DNA of 64,000 bases from Lycocorax pyrrhopterus obiensis. Taxonomy: Eukaryota > Chordata > Aves > Passeriformes > Paradisaeidae. The notes under the pieces are model-generated. The model saw only the letters and a list, made by a program, of their open reading frames with translations. It searched no databases and had not been told where the DNA came from. The translations under genes and the position numbers were made by a program. Positions 55,601-64,000 of this stretch are shown piece by piece. The first letter of the stretch is position 1. Every line of letters starts with the position of its first letter. Location: contig JACSVZ010000028.1 in assembly GCA_014706295.1 (NCBI GenBank), positions 1,344,263 to 1,408,262 on the forward strand, in the 5' to 3' direction.

Positions 55601-58600
55601 CCCGGAGTTGGCACAAAGCAAAGAGCCCCAGCGAGGCCTTCACTGATCATGAACCTCTCTTGGGTGACCCACAGTCATGGAATGGTTTGGTTCCATCTCA
55701 TGCCATGGGCAGGGACACCTTCCACTATCCCAGGCTGCTCCAACCTGGCCTTGGACACACTCCCAGGGATGGGGCAGCTTCTCTGGGCAACCTCAGCTCG
55801 CAGAGCACTGCAAGTCTGAAATGAAAATAAAGCTTTCAATGTGTTTTTGAAGAGGGATGAGGAGGCCCAGGTGCCAAATGCTCTGCCCAGAGCCAGGCAA
55901 AGCCAGCAGCTGCATCCCAAATTCCCTGCTGGAGCCCCTCAGCTTGGGGATTGCTACCCTTGAAAGTGGAAAATGCTTTTATCCACTGCACGGAGATCTT
56001 GTGCATCTGTTTAGGGATTACTGCTCTCCATGGAGGACGTGGCTGTGCTCAGGGATTTCCATTATCCACGCAGCAGGAAAATGCCTCAAAAACAAGCAAA
56101 GGAGTGGGAAGTCTTGAATGAGCTGAAGACGCTGCTGATCCCTCTGCTTTTGTTCTAGGGAGGCTACGACCTAATATTAAAAATACCAAAAATCTAGGAA
56201 TTGCAGAGCAAAAAGCTGCACAACCAACACGGCAAACTCTCCTGATAAGCGAAAAATAGAAAGCCCAGTTATCAGTTTACATGACAAACACTTTGTTTTT
56301 CCTTTCAGTCCTGTCAGCTTTCCAAAATCCTGAGCCAAAATACAGGAAGAATTTGAGCCGTGTTTTACATCGAGGTATCCCTGTAAACACACCCAGGAGA
56401 CAAAAGCGAATCCAGGTTCTCCTTTACCAAAAAAAAAAAAAAAAACCTCTCCCAGAATTTCTCTGCTCCCCTGCCTGTTCCTGGAGCCCGGGAAGAACAA
56501 CTCGGATTTTTCTCTGCACAGAGGCTGAGAGCTGCTACCTCCTTGTTTTGCTCGTGTGGGACTCTGCAAGCTCCACCCCAGCCCTCCCAAAAATAGAAAC
56601 CTTGCAAAATGAGGCAAAAAGGCCGCCAGGAACACGGAGTCCTGCGAGAGATGCAAGAGCACAATGAAACCCACACCTAGACAGATTTAGACGTGTAGCT
56701 TTAACACAGCCTGTAATTTTTAGCTTATCTGTGTCTGCCTGTGCATGGGAGCCCTGGGAGGGCTGAGAGGGATTAACTTTACGAGCACCACGTTTACAGC
56801 CAAATCAGCATTTAGCCCAACGAGGGCGGCCCCGTGGCCAGCGCCGCACGCGCCGCTCGCCTGCCAGGGCTGGGGCAGAGCATCCATCAAAAGTGAGTAT
56901 CAGAAACACAGTTTTCTACTCTGAAACTCAGTGACAGCGCTGAAAAAGTGCTCCAAGAAACTGCTGGGAAATTAAGGGCTCTGGGATTAAAATCTAAGGA
57001 AGGAACGAGTTGTGCCAGCTGTGACTCTGTTTTTAATACGACCTGCCCTGTGCCCTTGGGCAAACTGAACTCCTGTCTCACTCTTTATGGAAAGGAGTAA
57101 AAAAGAAAAAAAAAAACTAAGGAGTTTTTTCCAGAATCTACTCCAGAACAGAAGAAGGCAGCTGCAGCATTTAAATAAATAGCCGTGGTGTGTTTAATAA
57201 AGCAATGAAGGTGTTTACTGCGAGGCCTAAAATGGCACCTTTAATGTGACTCAAAGTGCTAGGAACTGATTCAGCTTGGAGACAGCTTTCACACTCGACA
57301 TACAAATAATGTGCTTGGCAAGGAGCTGCATGATCTTCACACCTAACCAGTGGCACTTCCAAGCAGGAAAGGCTCTGAGGAGCACAAAAAAAAAAGCAGG
57401 GACATCTTTGCCTTCACATACAAAACCTGTGCCAATACAGAGCATTGCTCTTTTACATCCATGAGAATAAAATAGAGATTTAGAGGTTATGACCAAATAA
57501 CTTGCAGATCCTCTGTTAAAGAGAATCCTCCCCATGACCAAGCAGAAGTGTCCCTCTAAAAGGGACTGATCTGGCGAGCCAAAATCATCCGGCTTGGTCG
57601 CACCCCTCTAACCCGAGGCGTAGCCACGGGAGGCTCCTGCTATCTCTGCACCAGCACTGGGAGCTGAGAACTGCGTCCCCCACGGCCTTTAGAGTCACAT
57701 TCAGCTGCAGCCTGGAGATAACAGGTTCCACTGCCACGGGAGGGGGGGGGCTGAGAAGACATTTCCCTTTACCTAAATCGTTGCCTCCATCAGAGTACAA
57801 ACCTGTTGCAGAAGGTTATCCAGCAAATCCTTGTCCTGCTGAGAAAGTCCATCCTTCTGCAATCTGAGAATAAGTTCAGGTTTCTTATAAGGCTTTAGTG
57901 CCAGTAAGTGCACAACCCTATCTTTGAAGGGTCTCTGGGAAATCGCACTATTGCCTCTCTTTATTGCACTGGCAAGGTTGACTGGCGTTGGGCGCTTCCT
58001 GGAGGGAACAGCATCGGAAGCTCCTGGTGCAGGTTTACGCACCTGAACCTTTTTGCCTAAAATGAGATGAGAATAGTGAACTGCAGCAGTCACCTCGCAA
58101 AGGCCAGTGGGCTGTCAACACCAACACGGAGTCTGTCACACCCCTGTGAGGTGCCACGAGGCGACAAGGGAGGACAAACACCACCAGCACACCCCCTCCG
58201 TCCCGACGCGCCGCCGGAACGAGCATCCCGTGAGGTTTATGGTTCATGACAAGCTTGTAACAAGTAAACAGCAACACCGAGCTCTGGAAACCTGAGCATT
58301 ATTGGCCACCAGCTCACATAAAGCTCCCTTTGTTTGCCAGCTTTTCATTTATCCCAAGTGCACGTATCCCCACGGTTAATCGAACTATTTTTGCCCTCCC
58401 TACGAGAAGAAAATTCTGCATTATTATGTAGAAGAGTGGAAATACGGAGTGGAAAGACCAGAACTGGTCAACGAGCGGCTCCCCGCTGCTGAGCTCAGCA
58501 AAAATGCTCCTCCAGCAGATGTTTCTGCTTTCAGAACAATAGGAACTTTATGGGGCTGGGTCCACCTCCCTTCCCCCTCCAAACACGGCCCCATGAATGG

Positions 58601-61524
58601 GGCTGACACTGGGCCATCAGCCTATTCATGAGGGTGCTGCCTGTGCTGATGGAATAACCCCTTCTCCACTGCGTTTGCAGATAAGTGACAACGTAAAGCT
58701 GCCTCAGAAGTGCATCCCAGCTCCAGCCCCACTGTGGTTCTTGGTTGCTGACAGCACCATCCAAGAATTCATTTTTCCCCACTCCTACTGAAAAACAGAA
58801 CCTTCACACACCATCACTTAGCGAAGCCCAAATCAAAGGACTGGGACAATTTCGAATGCAGGAGCAGCTCCCAGCTACCACAGGCAAACCAAGCAAAGCT
58901 GAAAACAAAACGTGTAGGTTCCAAGGTCTAAAAACCTGGAGATCCAATCAATAATCACTTGGGCCGGAGAAAGTGACCTTCGCTAGGACAAACAACATCC
59001 AGCCTTTACTGCAAGTGTTTGGGAGGTTTATTCCAGCAGGGCACTGCTCCATTGCTAGGAAGCGACGTTTTCAACTGAGTCATCTGAAGATACTGGGGAT
59101 TGTCTGCACTGTTTGTTTTACTGAGCTGCACATTGCGTAACCCAGGCCCCATTTCCTGGCTTTTTATTACACACCGCGGTGCTGGGAGAGGAAGCACGAC
59201 CCATCCTCGGCAGGGCTGAGGGGAGGTGAGAGGGGGAACGACACCAATTCGCACGTTAAACATCCCACAATCCAGAGGTCAACTGGATTTTGTTTCCAGA
59301 AATGGGACGAGAGAAGATTCGTCAGCTTTCTAGAACTGCCTTAACTCTTGCCAGGTCATGAACAGTAAAAACATCACGTTGGGAGGGTTCCACTTAAAGG
59401 CTGCAGCCAAAATGTGCAGTGATAGGAAAAGAAAAAACTAAGTTAAGGCAGGACACAAAGGATTTTCAAATATTTATACACGTGCACGTCTGTGGGTGCA
59501 TGCACACATATTTAGCATGGCTACAAGCACGCATCCCCTGCAGCTTTACCTGCAGCTATCTATTTACACATCTATTTATTCAAGTGTCAGCTCACATCTG
59601 TAAGTTCTGCTGCTCTCCAATTCCAACATTTCATATAAATTTTTCCACATCTGAGCTGCCTGGAACGACTCCACTGGCGCTGAAGTGCTGAGCTCCGTGT
59701 TCTCCTGGAAATGTGAGAGCCAGCCCTGTCCCTCCAGCCCAGCCTGCAGGGAATCAGCTGATGCTGCTGGCACACCAGGACCTGCAGATCCCACACGAGG
59801 ACTGTCCTTCCAAGCCCTTCCTTCTTGGACCAGAGCTCTCCTCCTCAAACACTGACATCTTATCTAGGAGCACTGTGAGCACACACTCTGGCCCTGCTGC
59901 TTTCACACGGCTCTGTCTCCATTTCAGGGCAGTAAAAGGTTTTAGCAGGAGTATTTTTAATTTTAAAAAGTTTTGCTCCATCTTTCCGGGAAGCAAATTG
60001 CTTTGAGAATCTTCTCCCTCAGAAGCTTTAACTTCAGGCACTTACTGTAATGTTCTCAAAGAGGAGCTAAACAAAATAATCTTCTGGCCTACAGGAAATC
60101 AATGCATTTCCTTCCTGATTACTATCTTGCTTCTCAGCTTTGAGCACTTGGCTGCTGTGACAATGAGTCAGGGTCAGTTCTACATTTTGCAACTCAACCC
60201 TTCTCATCACAGATCCTCTGAGAAGAGACTGGCTGCAGATCACATGGGCTGCAGGAAAAGCAGCTGCCTCAGAAAAACAAAAAATAGTGAAACTCTGCGT
60301 TCTGGTTACTGTTTGTGCCCTAGGTTTGTGAGCTGAGGTTAAGCAGGGTCCTGAGCCCAAGGCTGGCTCTCTGCAGGCTCCCTGTGTTATTTGCCGTGGT
60401 TTTATTTCCTCTGCTAAGGCTTTCCTGCTGTTGTCACAGTGAGAAGGGCTGTTCCAGGCTGCTTTGGTGCCCGTGTTTATTAACAGAGGGCACTGCTGAC
60501 TGTGTCCTGCCTGCTGTGGTCTCGTGGGGCACAGCTGTGACACGGTGGTGGCAGTTTTAGCTGAGCTGGCCAGCAGCACGGACACTGGGAGGGCTCAGCA
60601 GGGAGCCCCAGCACGTGACCTAATGCCAGAGCCATGTCACTGCACACAGACAACCCCACAGGGCTCTGGGACCTTAAAGATCACCCAGTGCCACCCCCTG
60701 CCACAGGCAGGGACACCTTCGGGTTGCTCCAACCTGATCTTGGACACTCCCAGGGCTGGGGCAGCCACGGTTTCCTTGGGGTGACGATGGAAGTGAAGAC
60801 AACACAACACAAGGAGAGCAGCCCCCCTAAATGAGACACCCACGAGGAACTACCAGGAACTTTTCAGACTGCCACAATCAAGCCAACAACATCAGGATTT
60901 GCCTCCAGAACCTGCTGAGTCCCAAATGGAGTCGAGACCCCCAAACTGAGTGGCTGCTTACCTACATATCTCCCCCCAGGTTTAATGACTATGGCGCTCC
61001 GGCTGCGAGTCTCCTCCTCTGCCTGTGCCATGCTCTGCCTCGCCTTCTGGTAGGAATCATCAGTAGCACACACGGTGATTTTATCCTGTATGCTTCCCAG
61101 GCAATCCAAATGGATATTGCCATTGCTGCAAGAGAAATGCAATGCAAAAGGTACTCCTGACACTGCAAAGGGACACCAGGCTGGCACTGGGGGACAGCTG
61201 GGGGGAGGGTGTTAGCTGAATAATAGTGGGGGACACACAGGGGAGCTGAGAGGGAACCAGATGCTTTCCAAAAAAACACATCAGAAAGACTCTAAAAAGG
61301 AAGAAGGTGCATTAAGCTTTGTGAGGGAAAAGATGCTCCAGAAGAGAGGGTAAAAAAATAAAAAAATGAAAAGGCTGGGTTTTCCTTGGATGCCCCACTC
61401 ACCTGGATACATACTGCTGGATGCAGTCAAAGCTCCCCTGGGGACTGTCCTTGCCAATATTGGAGAGATAAAATGTGAAGGTCCGCACTTCCGCCGGTCG
61501 ATCGGGCCTCGGGATCGCGATGTG
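40655..61524 (-). CDS. ELL: RNA polymerase II elongation factor ELL (exons 3-12 equivalent; 5' end outside the window; one apparent frameshift)
   Basis: Minus-strand coding exons: 61524-61403, 61125-60962, 58056-57803, 54760-54636, 51545-51449, 48667-48170, 45602-45536, 43187-43016, 42138-42094, 40759-40655 (stop TAG). Together they encode about 549 aa once a missing base in the 48667-48170 exon is allowed for; human ELL is 621 aa, so the first ~65-70 residues (two exons) lie beyond 64000. ELL suppresses Pol II pausing and is a subunit of the super elongation and little elongation complexes; human ELL is an MLL fusion partner. The first exons encode the conserved N-terminal elongation domain ([37 protein letters not shown]). 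A Ser/Pro-rich middle leads to a Lys-rich stretch ([20 protein letters not shown]). The end is the occludin-like domain ([20 protein letters not shown] to EYDQQQF), a coiled coil. All other junctions are in phase. Confidence 0.94.
40861..41346 (-). mobile_element. CR1 LINE copy (antisense to +, same sense as ELL), ELL last intron
   Basis: 'gggatggtttgggttggagg', 'atggacagggacaccttcca', 'gaggaattcctcccagtatc' and 'cttaaaaccatgg' follow the CR1 antisense order. An internal 'gggatggggcagccacag' block appears twice (about 40985 and 41231), suggesting two overlapping insertions or an internal duplication. Confidence 0.85.
43325..43556 (+). mobile_element. CR1 LINE fragment (sense on +), ELL intron
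   Basis: 'gggatattgggaaggaattc', 'cctcatccctggaagtgttt', 'gacctgggacagtgggaggt' and a terminal 'ccgaaccattctgggattct' are the CR1 3' half ending in its typical tail. Confidence 0.85.
43600..43745 (-). mobile_element. CR1 LINE fragment (antisense), next to an opposite CR1
   Basis: 'ctccagggatggtggctccc', 'gaagaaattctccccaatat' and 'cctcccctggtgcagcttga' match the antisense internal CR1 region. With 43325-43556 it forms a near-abutting inverted pair. Confidence 0.75.
46640..46740 (+). mobile_element. CR1 LINE 3'-end fragment (sense), ELL intron
   Basis: 'ggtgtctctgcccacggcag' and 'atgagctttaaggtccttcc' then 'aacccaaactttttgtgatc' form the CR1 3' end. Confidence 0.8.
48617..48619 (-). other. 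ELL: apparent 1-base deletion (frameshift) in the ELL Ser/Pro-rich exon
   Basis: The conserved [11 protein letters not shown] is in one frame and the conserved continuation (R)[10 protein letters not shown] in the next. The exon 48667-48170 is 498 nt, but a phase 0 start and phase 1 end require 3n+1, i.e. 499. Read literally the frame ends at a stop at 48566-48568. There is no long homopolymer at the site, only GGCC/TTTTT nearby. All other ELL exons are intact, so an assembly error is more likely than loss of an essential gene. Confidence 0.85.
48985..49155 (+). mobile_element. CR1 LINE 3'-end copy (sense), ELL intron
   Basis: 'tccaaagccaggctggacgg', 'agcaacctgggacagtggaa', 'tgagctttaaggtccctccc' and 'aacccaaaccactctgggat' follow the CR1 order to its 3' tail. 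Confidence 0.9.
53068..53165 (-). mobile_element. CR1 LINE fragment (antisense), ELL intron
   Basis: 'gaatcctggaatggtttggg', 'ttggaaggaccttaaagctc' and 'cagaccaggctgctcagggt' match antisense CR1. Confidence 0.85.
55672..55805 (-). mobile_element. CR1 LINE fragment (antisense), ELL intron
   Basis: 'cagtcatggaatggtttggt', 'tgccatgggcagggacacct' and 'gctccaacctggccttggac' match antisense CR1. The 'ttggaagggacctt' block has been lost. Confidence 0.8.
60665..60785 (-). mobile_element. CR1 LINE fragment (antisense), ELL intron
   Basis: 'gggaccttaaagatcaccca', 'ccccctgccacaggcaggga' and 'cttggacactcccagggctg' match antisense CR1. It lies about 180 bp from a coding exon. Confidence 0.8.
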
Positions 61525-64000
61525 CTGCTCGGGACAGGAGGGGGAACATTGGTCACTCGGGCAACCCCAGGCTGAGGAGAGATCGATTCTCCTGCAGCCA
61601 GGATGCTCTGAGGCATCTTACAACAAGGAAAGCACCTGGGTTACTGCACAGAGAGGCTGCAAGAAGAATTCAAGTTACCCCCACTGTGTGCGGCGGGAAG
61701 GAAAGGAAACAGAGGGAAGAAAGAGCAGCTGAAGATGGATATGGCTGTGACAGAACAGAGCTGCCTCTCAAACAGAGCCCACAACCTCCTTGTTCTAGGA
61801 ATCTGACCCAATTCTATTGATTCAGGCTCAAAACAGACTCGCTCCCACTGTTTATATTCAATTTAAAACACTCGAGGCTCGTTTCTTTAGAATTAGTGAT
61901 CCAGCACTAAACATAGCACACGCCAGGTCACTAGGTAGCATGCTTATTCTTTTTTAAGAAATTATAATTCCATAACAAGATTTCATGGCTCACAGTAGAG
62001 TGTGACGCTGCTGCTAAATTAAATATTTAATCAAGCATTAAGTGTGCTCCACAGACAACTCCACAGCCATCCTGCATTGTTGTTTTCACCCCCCCCAGCC
62101 ATTCATTTTTCAAAAGGGAAACTGCCTCCCCTCTGCATTCAGGATCCGACGTAAATGTCAGCATCTGAGCTCTACTATCACATCAATATTTGATAATTAA
62201 GATGGCTTCCAGAAGCTGAGACAGAAGGAACACCAGCTCCAGCCTATTTTAGGCCAGGCTTTCACCACACGGATTTATATTTACCCAGATTGCCACATCT
62301 ATGCAGAAAATACACACTCCCAGCAAGCCAGCCCGTGGCATCCACACATGACTGCGCTGGGACAGGAGGGGTTTTGGGTGGTTTCCTTCAGACCTCAGAC
62401 ATCTCCAGCAGCCTGGAAAACCCAGGGATCTGTGTCCCTCTGCTAAACCACAGGGATGTTCTCGGAGGCAGCAGAGAAGCTCTCGAGCCGAGCCCGTGTG
62501 TGGCGCTTCCCTGCCCTCAAACAGAGCTCCCTTCTTTCAAGCCCAGAAAACCCAGACTTGAGCCTTGCTTTATACAGAAGGACAAGTCATCCCCAGGATC
62601 CGGGTCTGAAAATACTGGGAGCAGATTTTTTGGGTGCTGCTGGACCCTCCCTGAGCAGCCCCACTATCTCCCCTGCCAAACGTGCGCCGCAGCCCTCGAG
62701 CCCTTTTAATCTTTCCTGGCATCCTCTGCCCCCACCCAGGCAGGGGGAAGAGAATTCCCCTTCTGCTTTACCAGAACAGGCACAAAGGCAGGGTTATGTA
62801 AGCAGCAGATTGGGGGGATTTTGCAGCTGGAAATTTGGTGGGAATGAGGAGAAAATGAAAATCCAACGGGGCCGTTCTGCTTCCAGGGGGATCGAGCTGT
62901 GCTGCATCTGAGCCTGGAAAATAAAACCCGCAGGATGTCACCAAATCACATCTCCACACGCTTAAAAGAACTTTCTCCTCACTCCTGCTTTACCACTGGA
63001 AAAAAACAGCTGCTCCAAAAGCCCCAGTTTCGGACTTTTGTAGGGTTTTTGCAGCGTTTCCAGAGGCTGTAAAATGAGGCAGAGTCACTTTAGTACTGAA
63101 AAGTGTCGCATGTGCAAGCCGGCCGTTATCTAGGAATTATTTTTAGCTGAAAACAGAAGGTTTCTCAAGCCACCAAAGCAGCATGGTGACTGCTTTGAGG
63201 GAGCTCTAATTTTGGTGCTGGGTACTGCACCAGTAACCAGAGACACTTAAAAATAGGTCGGTACAGATGTGACTTCTGTTTTCTTCTTTCAAGAAACATT
63301 CATCTGTGGACAGCTCGCTCCCAACAGAGATTTCACCTCCCTCTATTAATAAATACCAGAACTTCATCCCAAGAAAGGGGGGAAATGCTGTATTTTCCAA
63401 TCACAAAGCGAAGATGTTCTGCTCCCAACGGTCACATTAAAAATGCTGCAGAACACATGTGGGTTTGGCACCTGAAGGGTTATTTTTTTCTCCCCCCCCC
63501 AGTTCAGTTCTGTCCCTGCTCTCACCACCCCACAAGCACCTGCAAATTTCACCCAGCCTCAGCTCTGATTGTGCACGTCTTTTTACCAGAATAGAAGCGT
63601 TTTCAGTATTTCTTGTACAGTTCTGCACACAATTTGTAATGCTGTGGTACTCCAGCTCTTAAATTCTAATTGATGTGCCCGTTGAAACAAGCAAAATGCT
63701 CAAAACTCCATAAAAACTTGTAAAACTATCCAAGAAAATCCATGAGGAAAAACTGACAGCCAGCTGCTGCTCCTAAGGAATATCCATGGTCCCACTTTAG
63801 AGGAACACTGATAAAAACAACCCGGTTATTAGGACTGAAATTCTGATTATTACACAGAATAAAAGCCATTAACAAGAGCAGCATCACTACAGAGAAACGC
63901 ATCCCGGGGCAAAATCCCAAAAGTTTTTATCAGCTCCTGTGAGAGTTGATGCAAACCAGGATCCAGGCAGGAGGTTTTGTCCCTTGTCACTGGAACAGCT
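61525..64000 (-). other. ELL: 5' intron of ELL (continues beyond the window)
   Basis: No ELL exon 1-2 sequence or any other gene was recognised. In human the first introns of ELL are very long, so the missing N-terminal exons are expected further to the right. A CAG acceptor after a pyrimidine tract (about 61525-61555) marks its 3' end. Confidence 0.6.

Noticed and set aside
61524..61530. Alternative start of the first visible ELL exon at 61527 (after GAG)
   Set aside because: CAG at 61525-61527 is the better acceptor and phase 0 fits; the two choices differ by one Gln and cannot be separated without the upstream exon.

Overview
The window is vertebrate nuclear DNA, almost certainly from a bird. 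It holds split genes with GT-AG introns and no bacterial operon logic. CR1-type LINE fragments, the typical avian interspersed repeat, are scattered through it, and the left ~36 kb is extremely GC/C-run rich with very short introns, as on avian microchromosomes. Five protein genes were recognised by reading conserved exons and checking splice phase exon by exon: GDF15 (+), LRRC25 (-), SSBP4 (+), ISYNA1 (-) and ELL (-, 5' end beyond the window). This is the same order and orientation as human 19p13.11, where PGPEP1 lies just before GDF15; the corresponding avian segment is generally placed on chicken chromosome 28. The species cannot be fixed from the sequence alone.

Layout. 1-~4105: no coding exon seen; probably the 3' UTR of an upstream + strand gene (PGPEP1 by synteny), ending at an AATAAA. 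~4106-10480: intergenic DNA with CR1 scraps and the GDF15 upstream region. 10487-~13005: GDF15, two coding exons, TATA promoter, AU-rich 3' UTR. ~13005-13820: short gap with a minisatellite. ~13820-15830: LRRC25 (two coding exons visible). 15831-17380: head-to-head interval filled by a TCCGTGTCC-type repeat. 17627-~28720: SSBP4, 18 coding exons. 28745-29225: an 81-bp minisatellite between the converging ends of SSBP4 and ISYNA1. 29235-~33870: ISYNA1, ten coding exons plus a noncoding first exon. ~33870-37670: CpG-rich then ordinary intergenic DNA. 37670-64000: ELL, ten coding exons (equivalent to human exons 3-12), long introns with CR1 insertions, and the start of its large 5' intron.

The genes are unrelated neighbours, not a pathway: a stress-induced TGF-beta family hormone, a myeloid LRR receptor, an LDB1-associated transcription cofactor, myo-inositol synthase and a Pol II elongation factor.

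Main oddities. (1) SSBP4 exon 9 has one base too many in a C9 run, and ELL's largest exon has one base too few. Both are proved by splice-phase arithmetic and by conserved protein resuming in the other frame; assembly indels are the simplest explanation. (2) SSBP4 intron 13 contains a tandem array that repeats its own GTGAGT donor six times. (3) There is a perfect 22-bp palindrome centred on CACGTG in the SSBP4 3' UTR. (4) LRRC25 has two donor/acceptor pairings that both keep frame. (5) GDF15 intron 1 has a back-to-back p53-like element. (6) Almost every non-coding gap in the GC-rich half carries its own private minisatellite. No undescribed biological system was found.
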